From: an uncultured Bacteroidia bacterium | GTDB lineage: Bacteria > Bacteroidota > Bacteroidia > Bacteroidales > UBA932 | Reading direction: 5' to 3' | Length of the DNA: 64,000 bases | NCBI GenBank assembly: GCA_902762435.1 | Contig: CACWOH010000013.1 | Span: 17,874-81,873 of the forward strand | Shown: in pieces, positions 8,408 to 16,905 of the stretch | How positions within the stretch are numbered: the stretch's first letter is position 1 | Layout of the letters: each line of letters opens with the position of its first letter | Notes under the pieces: generated by a model | The model's database searches: none | Seen by the model: the letters and a program-made list of their open reading frames with translations, nothing else | Told to the model about the DNA's origin: nothing | Position numbers and translations under genes: made by a program

Positions 8408-9318
8408 AGAGAAAATAATTTCGAAAAACAGGCGGAATAATCCCGCAAATAATCCTTGAGAGGCTCCCCGTCCAGGATTTCCACCTCCCCGGCCAGGCCG
8501 GAAACGAAGCGGCCCACGCCCGCCACGGCGCAGATGCCGGTATCCAGGATCCAGTGTGCGTCACCGTCCGCCGTAAGGTTGCGTTCGGCGAGCGGGTACT
8601 CTTCCACCAGCAGGTTCTTGGCTTTCATCGTGAGGCGCAGGCGGACGCGGAACGCCTCCCGGCCGGCCATCCGGAACACGTCCGTCGAGCGGAGTTCGTG
8701 CTCCGCTTCGCGCGTCCAGGGACGGTCCTCCAACACCTCCACTTCCACCATCCGGCTGACCTTGAAGATCTTGTTCCGCCCGTCCTCAAGGTCGAAGGCC
8801 TGGATGTCGATGTAATTGGTGGTGAAGGCGAAAGGCTCCACGAGCCGGTCCCGTACCTGCCCGCTGTGGCCGGATTCATAACGGAGCAGGCGCACGGCCT
8901 TCTTCTCGCGGATGGCGTGCGAGAGCGCCTCCACGTTGGCCGCGTTGGATCCCTTGTCGATGTAGTCCGCGATGCTCGTACTGGCGTAGATGGCCGCCAG
9001 TTTGCTTTTCAGGCCCGCCTTGAGGGCGTTGGTCGGATCCAGCCTGTCGATCAGGTGGTTCACCAGGAAAGCCTCCTCCTCCGAGAAATAGACCAGTTTG
9101 TCCAGGTCCGGGTACTTCGGCGACATCTTCGCGAGGCGGTACACGCCCCCGTGGACCTTCTCCACGGCGAAGCCACAGGCCTTGAAGGTGTCTATGTAGC
9201 GGTAGATGGAGCGGTAGGACGTATCCAACCGTTCGGCCAGTTCGTCGATGGTGTACCCGACGCGGCCCGACATCAGCGTCATCAGGCGCAGGACGCGCTC
9301 GATCTTGGGCTGGTCCAT
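8404..9318 (-). CDS. HTH and WYL-domain transcriptional regulator
   Basis: 304 residues. N-terminal winged HTH (about 1-65: TIDELAERLDTSYRSIYRYI is the recognition unit), a middle helical section, then a WYL domain (about 130-215) and a C-terminal extension (WCX-type). WYL proteins sense ligands, often nucleotides or nucleic acid, and regulate diverse genes including defence and DNA-damage systems. No defence genes are next to it here. It is two bases downstream of the unknown 147-residue gene, so both share a transcript, and it ends inside the palindrome at 8391-8407. Confidence 0.9.
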   Translation of the reverse strand: MDQPKIERVLRLMTLMSGRVGYTIDELAERLDTSYRSIYRYIDTFKACGFAVEKVHGGVYRLAKMSPKYPDLDKLVYFSEEEAFLVNHLIDRLDPTNALKAGLKSKLAAIYASTSIADYIDKGSNAANVEALSHAIREKKAVRLLRYESGHSGQVRDRLVEPFAFTTNYIDIQAFDLEDGRNKIFKVSRMVEVEVLEDRPWTREAEHELRSTDVFRMAGREAFRVRLRLTMKAKNLLVEEYPLAERNLTADGDAHWILDTGICAVAGVGRFVSGLAGEVEILDGEPLKDYLRDYSACFSKLFSL

Positions 9319-9319
9319 C

Positions 9320-9763
9320 CTATTTGAGGCGCAGGCCGCATTCCGCGAGCTGGACGGCCTCCACGAGGGTGTCGTCGTCCTTGCCCAGGATGCAGAGGAT
9401 CACGAGGATGCCTTTCTTGAGCTCGACGCACATCATCCGCATCGGGGAGTCGTCCTCGGCAATGGCCTCGAAACCATACGCCTTCTTGCCGTTGAAGGGC
9501 CACTCGACGATCGGGTCGAAATCTTCGGGATCATCCTCGTCGAAGCCCACCGTGTCGGCGTAGTTGGAGAGCGCCTGGTCCGCGGCCGTGGTGTCTTCGG
9601 GGAGCGGCCCGACATAGACGTCGATCAGCGCTTCGTCGGTCTGCTTCCTGTCGTTCGGCAGGTGGCAGGACAGGTGCGTGATCTCCACGCCGGATTCATC
9701 GATGTAACTGTCCAGGTCGGATACCCAGCCCTGCGGGAGTTTGAGGGAAATGTCGTAAGCCAT
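9320..9763 (-). CDS. conserved-looking hypothetical protein, 147 residues
   Basis: Soluble, acidic protein of unknown function. Begins MAYDISLKLPQGWVSDLDSY and has alternating strand-like and polar segments; acidic patch FDEDDPEDFD in the middle; hydrophobic strand ILVILCILG near the C-terminus. No signal peptide or known catalytic motif. It is first in a two-gene unit with the WYL regulator and has a promoter at 9796-9803. Possibly a small alpha/beta ligand-binding fold, but that is a guess from strand pattern only. Confidence 0.75.
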   Translation of the reverse strand: MAYDISLKLPQGWVSDLDSYIDESGVEITHLSCHLPNDRKQTDEALIDVYVGPLPEDTTAADQALSNYADTVGFDEDDPEDFDPIVEWPFNGKKAYGFEAIAEDDSPMRMMCVELKKGILVILCILGKDDDTLVEAVQLAECGLRLK

Positions 9764-9795
9764 ATTCTCGTTGTTTACTGATTCTCGTCAACAGA

Positions 9796-9803
9796 CAAAT
9801 ATA
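9796..9803 (-). promoter_or_regulatory. -7 box of 147-residue gene and WYL regulator
   Basis: TATATTTG on the minus strand, 32 bases before the ATG at 9763. Confidence 0.7.
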
Positions 9804-9858
9804 AGGAAAAATATGGCAGAATTTCCGTACCTTAGGGGCTGCAAAACACTTTTTGACC

Positions 9859-11262
9859 ATGAAACTGTCCCGATACAGCCTCGCCGCGGCCGCCCTGGTC
9901 CTGGCGTCCATCCTTCCCGTCCGGGCCCAGGGGGATCCGGAACCTTTCTTCACCACGAAGGAACTTCCCGACCTGATCCGGAGCCTGCCCGCGCCGCCGG
10001 ACACCCTGTCCGCCGCCTTTACCTACGATATCATGCGGTATATGTGGGGCAAGACGCAGCGGCCCGATTCCGCACGGGCGGCGATGGCCCGCCGCGACGC
10101 CGTGTGGAACTACGGAGCGCTGCTGGGCGAACTCAGCGAACCCTTCGGCCTGGCCATCTCGGAAGAGGCGACCCCCGAGATCTGGGCGCTGATGACGCGC
10201 AGCCTCGCCACGACGGACCAGATGCGCGTGGCGCCCAAGGCGTTCTATCACCGGAAGCGCCCTTTCGAGCGCTTCCACGAAGCGATGCTGACCGGCGAGG
10301 AAAAGGAACTGAGCGGGGAGGGGAGCTACCCCTCCGGGCACACGATGCGCGGCTGGACGGCCGCACTGCTGCTCGCCGAGATCAACCCGTCCGCGGCCGA
10401 CGCCATCTACGCCCGGGCGTGGGAATACGGGGAGAGCCGGGTCATCGCCGGCGCCCACTGGCAGAGCGACGTGGACGCCAGCCGGGTCGCCGCCAGTATC
10501 GGCTACTCGCGCCTGCAGACCAGTCCGGCGTTCCGCGCCCAGATGGCGCGCGCCTGCAAGGAATTCCGCCGGCTCCGCCCCGCGGCGCTGCCTGCAGACG
10601 GACGCGATGCATTCGTCCTGCTGACGGAAGCCGTTCCGGACGCCATCTTCGAGATCCGCTATTTCAGCACGTACAATTTCGTGGGAGACCGCATCGACGG
10701 GTATCTGGCCCCCGTCGCCCTGATGACCCGGCAGGCCGCGGACAGCCTGCATGCCGTCAGCGACGACGTGATGCGCCTGGGATACCGGCTGAAGATCTAC
10801 GACGCCTACCGGCCGCAGATGGCCGTGGACCATTTCGTTCGCTGGGCCCGCGACCGCCGGGATACCCGGATGAAGGAGAGCTTCTATCCCGACCTGAACA
10901 AGAACGTCCTTTTCCCGCGGGGCTACATCGCCCTGAAGAGCGGACATACGCGGGGCTCCACCGTCGACCTGACGCTGCTGGACGCCGTATCCGGCAAGGA
11001 ACTGGATATGGGCGGCACCTTCGACTGGTTCGGGCCCGAGAGCCATCCCGATTTCTGCGGCAATCCGGATACGGGCGTCTATGATGCCGCCGCGGCGGCC
11101 CGGTCACCCAAGGGCCTGAGCGAGGAACAGTTCCGCCATCGCCTGATCCTGCGGGAGGCGATGCTGCGTCACGGCTTCAAGCCGCTCGATGAAGAGTGGT
11201 GGCATTTTACCCTGCGGAACGAGCCGTTCCCGGATACCTATTTCAACTTCCCGGTAGGATAA
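9859..11262 (+). CDS. secreted PAP2 phosphatase fused to VanX-like D-Ala-D-Ala dipeptidase
   Basis: 467 residues with a signal peptide (about 1-23, ending VRAQ). Domain 1 (about 40-230) is a class A acid phosphatase/PAP2: Lys127 to Arg134-Pro135 (KxxxxxxRP), Pro158-Ser-Gly-His161-Thr, and Ser193-Arg-Val to His200 (SRVxxxxH). Domain 2 (about 250-467) is an M15 dipeptidase of the VanX type: Arg in YDAYRP, zinc ligands His363 and Asp370 in SGHTRGSTVD, and Glu446 and His449 in EEWWHF. Both domains keep all motif residues, so both may work. Likely periplasmic, cutting a D-Ala-D-Ala dipeptide and removing a phosphate, perhaps from undecaprenyl pyrophosphate or a nucleotide. The start is the ATG at 9859; a TTG two codons earlier is less likely. 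Confidence 0.92.
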   Translation: MKLSRYSLAAAALVLASILPVRAQGDPEPFFTTKELPDLIRSLPAPPDTLSAAFTYDIMRYMWGKTQRPDSARAAMARRDAVWNYGALLGELSEPFGLAISEEATPEIWALMTRSLATTDQMRVAPKAFYHRKRPFERFHEAMLTGEEKELSGEGSYPSGHTMRGWTAALLLAEINPSAADAIYARAWEYGESRVIAGAHWQSDVDASRVAASIGYSRLQTSPAFRAQMARACKEFRRLRPAALPADGRDAFVLLTEAVPDAIFEIRYFSTYNFVGDRIDGYLAPVALMTRQAADSLHAVSDDVMRLGYRLKIYDAYRPQMAVDHFVRWARDRRDTRMKESFYPDLNKNVLFPRGYIALKSGHTRGSTVDLTLLDAVSGKELDMGGTFDWFGPESHPDFCGNPDTGVYDAAAAARSPKGLSEEQFRHRLILREAMLRHGFKPLDEEWWHFTLRNEPFPDTYFNFPVG

Positions 11263-11273
11263 GTCGGGCCCGG

Positions 11274-11657
11274 TCAGCTGACTTTTCCCTTGCCGCCGGG
11301 CTTGTAATTGCGGAGGAAGTCTTCCAGACGGATTTCGCTGGGACGGGCGCCGCGGGCCACGGGATCCATCGGCGTCCCGACGGGTTCGCCGGTGAGTTCG
11401 TCCTCGGGCGGGCCCAGGATCTCGTCGATCAGGGCGAATGCCTGGTCCAGCAGGTCCAGGGCATGCTCGGCCTGGGCGCGCTGCTCCTTGTCCGCAAGCT
11501 TGCCGAGGTCTTCCCGCATCGGCAGGCGCGCGTCGATGTCGCTCACGCCCTTCTCCACGTCCAGCGCCACGTCCTCCACGGCGTAGAGGACCTCCTTGAT
11601 CTCCTGCAGGCGCTTGATGCTGTCCTGAAGGGTTTTGATATCGTCTGCGTATCCCAT
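11274..11657 (-). CDS. hypothetical coiled-coil protein, 127 residues
   Basis: Cytosolic, mostly helical and acidic. Heptad-like stretches run from about residue 5 to 80 (IKTLQDSIKRLQEIKEVLYA; then ALDLLDQAFALIDEILG), followed by a Pro/Gly-rich linker and a basic end (NYKPGGKGKVS). No recognised domain. Its start overlaps the ettA stop by one base (TAATG), so it is probably translated from the ettA transcript. A role near the ribosome can be suggested only from that linkage. Confidence 0.7.
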   Translation of the reverse strand: MGYADDIKTLQDSIKRLQEIKEVLYAVEDVALDVEKGVSDIDARLPMREDLGKLADKEQRAQAEHALDLLDQAFALIDEILGPPEDELTGEPVGTPMDPVARGARPSEIRLEDFLRNYKPGGKGKVS

Positions 11658-13333
11658 TATTCCATCAGTTTTTTGTACTTGAAGCGCTTGGGCTCCGTAT
11701 CGCCCAGGCGGGCCTTGCGGTTCTCCTCGTATTCGGAGTAGCTTCCCTCGAAGAAATACACCTGTCCGTCGCCCTCGAAGGCGAGGATGTGCGTGGCGAT
11801 GCGGTCCAGGAACCAGCGGTCGTGGCTGACCACCACGGCGCAGCCCGCAAAGCCGTCCAAGCCGTCTTCCAGGGCCCGGATCGTATTGACGTCCACGTCG
11901 TTGGTGGGTTCGTCCAGCAACAGCACGTTGCCTTCGTCCTTGAGCGTGAGGGCCAGGTGGAGGCGGTTGCGTTCACCGCCGGACAGCACGCCGCAGAGCT
12001 TCTCCTGGTCGGCGCCGGAGAAATTGAAGCGCGATACCCACGAGCGGGCGTTGATATCGCGGCCGCCCAGACGCACCCACTCGGAATTGCCCGCGATGGT
12101 CTCATAGACCGTCTTGTCGGGGTCGATGCTCTTGTGCTGCTGGTCCACATAGGCGATTTTAGCGGTGGGGCCGATTTCGATCGTGCCGCTGTCGGGCTGC
12201 TCGATGCCCATGATCAGGCGGAAGAGGGTGGTCTTGCCGGCGCCGTTGGGGCCGATCACGCCCACAATGCCGGCGGGCGGCAGCACGAACGTCAGGTGCT
12301 CGAACAGCAACTTGTCGCCGTAGGCCTTGCTGACGTCGTGGAACTCGATGACCTTGTTGCCCAGGTGCGGGCCGTTGGGGATGTAGATTTCCAGCCGGGC
12401 CTCTTTCTCCTTCGCATCCGCGGAAGCCAGTTTCTCGTAGGCGCCCAGACGGGCTTTCTGCTTGGCCTGACGGGCCCTGGGGGCCATCCGGACCCATTCC
12501 AGTTCGCGCTCCAGCGTCTTGCGGCGGCGGCTTTCCTGCTTCTCTTCCTGCGCGAGGCGCAGGCTCTTCTGCTCCAGCCAGGAGGAGTAGTTGCCCTTCC
12601 AGGGGATGCCCTCGCCGCGGTCTAGCTCGAGGATCCAGCCCGCCACGTTATCCAGGAAATAGCGGTCGTGCGTGACGGCGATCACAGTGCCCTTGTACTT
12701 CTGCAGATGGGCCTCCAGCCACTGGATGCTCTCGGTGTCGAGGTGGTTGGTGGGCTCGTCCAGCAGCAGCACGTCCGGTTCCTGCAGCAGCAGGCGGCAC
12801 AACGCCACACGGCGCCGCTCGCCGCCGGACAGGGTGGCCACCTTCGCGTCGGAAGGCGGGCACTGCAGGGCGTCCATCGCGCGCTCCAGCTTGGCATCGA
12901 TCTCCCAGCCGTCGTGGTGCTCGATGAGTTCGGTCAGTTCGCCCTGGCGCTCGATGAGCCGGTCCATTTCGTCGTCGTCCATCGGTTCGCAGAACTTCAG
13001 GCCGATCTCGTTGTACTCGGCGAGCAGCCCCATCACCTCCGCGACCCCCTCCTGGACCACCTCCAGCACGGTCTTGTCCGGATCCATCTGCGGCTCCTGC
13101 TCCAGGTAGCCCACGGTGTAGCCGGGCGCCCAGACCACCTCGCCCTTGTAGGATTTCTCCACGCCGGCGATGATCTTCAGGAGCGTCGATTTGCCGGAGC
13201 CGTTCAGGCCGATAATGCCGATCTTGGCCCCGTAGAAGAACGAGAGGTAGATGTCCTTGAGGATCACCTTGTTGTTATGGGGGAGGACCTTGCCCACCCC
13301 GTTCATCGAGAAGATAATCTTTTCGTCTGCCAT
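11657..13333 (-). CDS. ettA: ABC-F translational throttle EttA
   Basis: 558-residue soluble ABC-F protein with two nucleotide-binding domains and no membrane part. EttA binds the ribosomal E site and tunes early elongation to the ATP/ADP ratio. Walker A: GLNGSGKS and GPNGAGKT. Signatures: LSGGERRR and LSGGERNR. Walker B with the family DEPTNHLD and DEPTNDVD. The linker between domains holds the P-site tRNA interaction motif (ERELEWVRMAPRARQAKQKA). Length matches E. coli EttA (555). The gene sits seven bases after the cstA start region's 3' end and probably shares its transcript. Confidence 0.96.
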   Translation of the reverse strand: MADEKIIFSMNGVGKVLPHNNKVILKDIYLSFFYGAKIGIIGLNGSGKSTLLKIIAGVEKSYKGEVVWAPGYTVGYLEQEPQMDPDKTVLEVVQEGVAEVMGLLAEYNEIGLKFCEPMDDDEMDRLIERQGELTELIEHHDGWEIDAKLERAMDALQCPPSDAKVATLSGGERRRVALCRLLLQEPDVLLLDEPTNHLDTESIQWLEAHLQKYKGTVIAVTHDRYFLDNVAGWILELDRGEGIPWKGNYSSWLEQKSLRLAQEEKQESRRRKTLERELEWVRMAPRARQAKQKARLGAYEKLASADAKEKEARLEIYIPNGPHLGNKVIEFHDVSKAYGDKLLFEHLTFVLPPAGIVGVIGPNGAGKTTLFRLIMGIEQPDSGTIEIGPTAKIAYVDQQHKSIDPDKTVYETIAGNSEWVRLGGRDINARSWVSRFNFSGADQEKLCGVLSGGERNRLHLALTLKDEGNVLLLDEPTNDVDVNTIRALEDGLDGFAGCAVVVSHDRWFLDRIATHILAFEGDGQVYFFEGSYSEYEENRKARLGDTEPKRFKYKKLME

Positions 13334-13339
13334 ATTCCG

Positions 13340-14797
13340 TTATTTGCGGGCTTTGGTGAGTTTCCAGCGGAAGAAGAGCGCGGCGCTGACCGCGATTACG
13401 GCGGCGCCGATCGCGCGGTTCCAGCCGAGCGGGAGATTGAGCCCGATCTGGGCGATGCAGATATAGGCGACGCTGACGGCAGTCATCACGCAGGCCGGCA
13501 GCAGGGTGATCAGATAGGAGACGCCTTCGCGTTCGCGGGCGAGGAAGACCGTCACCGCCCACAGCGTGAAGACAGAAAGGGTCTGGTTGGCCCAGCCGAA
13601 ATAACGCCAGATGATGTTGAATCCGTCTTCGTTGGCGATGTTGAACCAGAGCATCACGGCGCAGACACAGAAGAGCGGCAGGCTGATCGCCAGGCGTTTC
13701 CCGATGGGTTTCTGGCTGAAGTGCAGCGAATCGGCGATGATCAGGCGTGCACTGCGCAGGGCCGTGTCGCCGCTGGTAATCGGGGCGGCCACCACGCCCA
13801 ACAGGGCCAGGACGCTGCCGGTCACGCCCAGCCAGCTGCGGGACACTTTCGTGACCACGGTCGGCGCGGCGTCCGAGAAGGTGCCGCCCACCTCGGCGGC
13901 TCCGCCGGCAAAGAAGAAATAGGAAGACACGGCGGCCCAGACCAGGGCCACGAGCCCCTCGGTGATCATCGATCCATAGAAGACGGGCCGGCCGAGCTTC
14001 TCGTTCTTCAGGCAGCGCGCCATCAGCGGGCTTTGCGTCGCGTGGAAGCCGCTGATGGCCCCGCAGGCGATGGTGACGAACATATACGGCCAGATGGGCT
14101 GCCCCTTGCCGCCCCAGGTCTGGCTGCGGTTCTGCAGGCCGTCCCAGAGTTCGGGAATCTGCGGCATCTTCACGATCAGGCCCACCATCAGGGCGATGGC
14201 CATGAAGATCAGCGCCACGGCGAAGAGAGGGTATATCTTGCCGATGATCTTGTCGATGGGGAGCATCGTGGCGATGATGTAATAGACGAAGATCACGCCC
14301 GCCCAGATCAGGAAAGCGCTGTTCGTGCCATTGCCGGCGAGGTCCTTCAGGATCACGGCCGGGCTGTACACGAATACGGCGCCCACCAGCACCAGCAGCA
14401 GGACGCTGAAGCACAGCATCACGGCCTTGGTGCGCTTTCCGAGATACTTCCCGATCAGGTCCGGCAGGCCCGCACCGCCGTTTCGCAGCGACAGCATTCC
14501 GCTGAAATAGTCGTGCACGGCGCCGCCGAAGATGCAGCCCAGCACGATCCACAGGTAGGCAGCCGGGCCGAACTTGGCGCCCATGATGGCGCCGAAGATG
14601 GGCCCCGTGCCCGCGATGTTCAGGAACTGGATCATGAACACCTTCCAGGTGGGGAGGGGAATGTAATCGATTCCGTCGGCCTGGGTAATGGCCGGCGTCT
14701 GCCGGGCGGGGTCCGGACGGAAAACGCGTTCCACGAACTTGCCGTAGAGCAAGTATCCGAGGATGAGCGCGATGACGCTGATAAAGAAGGAAATCAT
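13340..14797 (-). CDS. cstA: carbon starvation protein CstA, peptide/pyruvate transporter (short form)
   Basis: 485-residue inner-membrane transporter with about 13-14 hydrophobic segments. E. coli CstA and related BtsT import peptides and pyruvate under nutrient limitation. Conserved segments: FLNIAGTGPIFGAIMGAKFG, then VHDYFSGMLSLRNGG and SGFHATQSPLMARCL, and PITSGDTALRSARLI. It is shorter than the E. coli 701-residue form, as is usual in Bacteroidota. I chose ATG 14797 (MISFFISV). A TATTTTTG box ends five bases before it, so the mRNA may be leaderless. It lies upstream of ettA on the same strand. Confidence 0.93.
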   Translation of the reverse strand: MISFFISVIALILGYLLYGKFVERVFRPDPARQTPAITQADGIDYIPLPTWKVFMIQFLNIAGTGPIFGAIMGAKFGPAAYLWIVLGCIFGGAVHDYFSGMLSLRNGGAGLPDLIGKYLGKRTKAVMLCFSVLLLVLVGAVFVYSPAVILKDLAGNGTNSAFLIWAGVIFVYYIIATMLPIDKIIGKIYPLFAVALIFMAIALMVGLIVKMPQIPELWDGLQNRSQTWGGKGQPIWPYMFVTIACGAISGFHATQSPLMARCLKNEKLGRPVFYGSMITEGLVALVWAAVSSYFFFAGGAAEVGGTFSDAAPTVVTKVSRSWLGVTGSVLALLGVVAAPITSGDTALRSARLIIADSLHFSQKPIGKRLAISLPLFCVCAVMLWFNIANEDGFNIIWRYFGWANQTLSVFTLWAVTVFLAREREGVSYLITLLPACVMTAVSVAYICIAQIGLNLPLGWNRAIGAAVIAVSAALFFRWKLTKARK

Positions 14798-14801
14798 AAT
14801 A

Positions 14802-14809
14802 CAAAAATA
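14802..14809 (-). promoter_or_regulatory. possible -7 box of cstA, very close to ATG
   Basis: TATTTTTG on the minus strand with its last base five positions from the cstA ATG. If used, the transcript would start at or near the start codon. No -33 box seen. Confidence 0.4.
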
Positions 14810-14862
14810 CAAATAATGCCGAAAAATAACTAAATTGCCGACGAATAACAGACCTTACCGAA

Positions 14863-16272
14863 ATGCCCTTCTCCTTCTGGCTGAACATCGTGTTCGTCGT
14901 CATCCTCGTCAGTATCATCCTGATGGAGGTGGCGGAGAACGGGCGCCCGATGCGGACCCTCGCCTGGATCCTGGTCCTGATCTTCCTGCCCGTGGTCGGG
15001 CTCGTGCTCTACTTCTTCTTCGGCCGGGACCGCAAGAACCGCCGCATGGTGAACACGGAGGACATGAACCGCCTGCTTTCGCTTTCGCAGGAGGCGGTGC
15101 AGGAACACCTGTGCACCGACCCGCCCGCGCAAAGCCGGAACCTGGTCACCCTGCTGCAGACGGCCGGGAACGCCCTGCCGGTGGAAGGGAACGAAGTACG
15201 CGTGTACACCGATTTCCCGTCGATGTACGAGGACCTGCTCGCCGACCTGGAAGCCGCGCAGCACCACATCCATTTCCAGTTCTTCAAGTTCGAGGACGAC
15301 GAGATGGGCCGCCGGGCGGAGGAGATCCTAGCGCGCAAGTCGGAGGAAGGCCTGGAAGTGCGCCTGCAGATCGACGACCTGGCGAACCTCACGCGCCGCC
15401 GCTTCTACCGCCGGATGGCGGAGCGCGGCGTGCAGGTGCGTCCTTTCTTCCGTGTCCGGCTCCTGCTTTCCAGCGACACAAACTACCGCAACCACCGCAA
15501 GAACGTCGTCATCGACGGCCGCATCGGCTACACCGGCGGGATGAACATCGCGAAACGCTATGCCATCGGCAACCGGGCCGGCACCTGGCGGGACACCCAT
15601 ATCCGCGTGGCGGGCCCCGTCGTGGCGGAGATGCAGACCGCCTTCCTGGTGGACTGGAAGTTCTCGACGAAGCAGCTGCTGGACAAGCCGGTCTATTACC
15701 CCCGCATCCCGAAAGGAGGGTCCCTGCTGATGCAGGTGGCCACTTCCGGGCCGATGGGGGAGTTCCGCGTGATCATGCAGGGGCTGCTGCGCATGCTCTC
15801 GGAGAGCCGCCGTTACGTCTATATCCAGACGCCCTATTTCGTGCCCAACGAGGCGATGATCGCCGCATTGCGGGGCGCGGCCCTGTCGGGCGTGGACGTC
15901 CGCCTGATGATGCCCCGCCGCGGCGACACCAATTTCCTCGTCACCCTGGCCGGCCGGTCGTATGTCTCGGACGTGACCGCCGCGGGCGTCAAGGTGTACC
16001 TCTACGAGCCGGGCTTCCTGCACGCCAAGACCATCGTCGCCGACGACAGTGTAGTATCGATCGGCTCCGCAAACCTGGACATCCGCAGTTTCGAGCAGGA
16101 CTTCGAGATCAACGCCTTCATATATGATAAGGCGCTCGCGCGCGCGATGCGCTCGCAATTCCTTGAAGACCAGCACGCCTGCCGGCCCGTGGACCCGGCC
16201 GCCTGGAACGCCCGGCCCGCGCTGACACGCTTCTGGGAGTCGTTCGCCCGCCTGTTTTCCCCGCTGCTGTAA
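14863..16272 (+). CDS. cls: cardiolipin synthase (phospholipase D family)
   Basis: 469-residue membrane enzyme joining two phosphatidylglycerol molecules into cardiolipin. Two N-terminal membrane helices (about 4-24 and 30-50, PLDc_N type), then two PLD domains. Catalytic HKD motifs: His211-Arg-Lys with Asp218 in HRKNVVIDG, and His387-Ala-Lys in HAKTIVADD followed by GSANLD. Length is typical of bacterial Cls. It is divergent from cstA with 65 bases between starts; no strong promoter was found on this strand. Confidence 0.95.
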   Translation: MPFSFWLNIVFVVILVSIILMEVAENGRPMRTLAWILVLIFLPVVGLVLYFFFGRDRKNRRMVNTEDMNRLLSLSQEAVQEHLCTDPPAQSRNLVTLLQTAGNALPVEGNEVRVYTDFPSMYEDLLADLEAAQHHIHFQFFKFEDDEMGRRAEEILARKSEEGLEVRLQIDDLANLTRRRFYRRMAERGVQVRPFFRVRLLLSSDTNYRNHRKNVVIDGRIGYTGGMNIAKRYAIGNRAGTWRDTHIRVAGPVVAEMQTAFLVDWKFSTKQLLDKPVYYPRIPKGGSLLMQVATSGPMGEFRVIMQGLLRMLSESRRYVYIQTPYFVPNEAMIAALRGAALSGVDVRLMMPRRGDTNFLVTLAGRSYVSDVTAAGVKVYLYEPGFLHAKTIVADDSVVSIGSANLDIRSFEQDFEINAFIYDKALARAMRSQFLEDQHACRPVDPAAWNARPALTRFWESFARLFSPLL

Positions 16273-16311
16273 ATTTTTTAAAAATTTTTAACAACGTGCC
16301 GGATTAATTTC

Positions 16312-16319
16312 TATCTTTG
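16312..16319 (+). promoter_or_regulatory. -7 box of TonB_C lipoprotein gene
   Basis: TATCTTTG, 28 bases before the ATG at 16348, in an AT-rich gap of 75 bases. Confidence 0.7.
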
Positions 16320-16347
16320 CGGCGGAAAACGTTTAAAACCATTTGAT

Positions 16348-16905
16348 ATGAAAAAGATTCTTTCTTTCGTGACTATCGCCGCCATGGCGGTGATGGTGCT
16401 CTCTTGCAAGAATGAAGGCAAGGGCAAGGATGAGGTCAAGGACGCTGCCGAAGAGGCTGTCGAGGCCGTCGAGGGAGCTGCCGAGGAAGGCGCTGAGGCC
16501 GTCAAGGACGCTGCCAAGGACCTGAACGACGCTGCCAAAGACGCTGCCAACCGCGCCGGCGATGCTATCGAGAAGCTCGAGGACATCAAGCCGTACGCCG
16601 CCGTCGAGGTAAAGCCTACGTTCAACGGTGGTGACGATGCCGCTTTCGTCAAGTACCTCCAGCAGAACATCAAGTACCCGCAGTCCGCTCTCGACAATGA
16701 GGAGCAGGGTACCGTGCGCGTGGCCTTCGTCGTGGACGCCAATGGCAAGATCCGCAACGCCAAGGTCGTGAAGGGTGTCTCCGAGGCGCTCGACGCCGAG
16801 GCGCTCCGCGTCATTGAAAGCGCTCCGGACTGGACGCCGGCCAAGCAGGACGGCAAGAACGTCCCCGTTACCTTTACCGCCCCCGTTACTTTCGCGATTA
16901 AATAA
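16348..16905 (+). CDS. lipoprotein with amphipathic helix and TonB C-terminal domain
   Basis: 185 residues. Lipoprotein signal with Cys20 in MVLSC. Residues about 22-90 are an Ala/Glu/Lys/Asp-rich repeat region (DAAEEAVEAVEGAAEEGAEA, then KDAAKDLNDAAKDAAN) expected to be one long amphipathic helix, like apolipoprotein or LEA repeats. Residues about 100-185 are a TonB_C/energy-transducer fold: FNGGDDAAFVKYLQQNIKYP, then GTVRVAFVVDANGKI and VIESAPDWTPA. It has no N-terminal membrane anchor or Pro-rich spacer of a real TonB, so it is unlikely to transmit proton motive force; it may bind TonB boxes or peptidoglycan. It ends overlapping the convergent arginase-like gene by 8 bases. Confidence 0.85.
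   Translation: MKKILSFVTIAAMAVMVLSCKNEGKGKDEVKDAAEEAVEAVEGAAEEGAEAVKDAAKDLNDAAKDAANRAGDAIEKLEDIKPYAAVEVKPTFNGGDDAAFVKYLQQNIKYPQSALDNEEQGTVRVAFVVDANGKIRNAKVVKGVSEALDAEALRVIESAPDWTPAKQDGKNVPVTFTAPVTFAIK

Noticed and set aside
8404-9318. WYL regulator as part of a defence island
   Set aside because: No nuclease, methylase, toxin-antitoxin or helicase cluster is adjacent; neighbours are housekeeping genes. The DUF853 ATPase at 26-28 kb is 17 kb away and sits with cell-wall and tRNA genes.
12668-14833. 721-codon open frame opposite ettA and cstA
   Set aside because: Antisense shadow rich in His/Arg/Gly runs; ettA and cstA are certain on the other strand.
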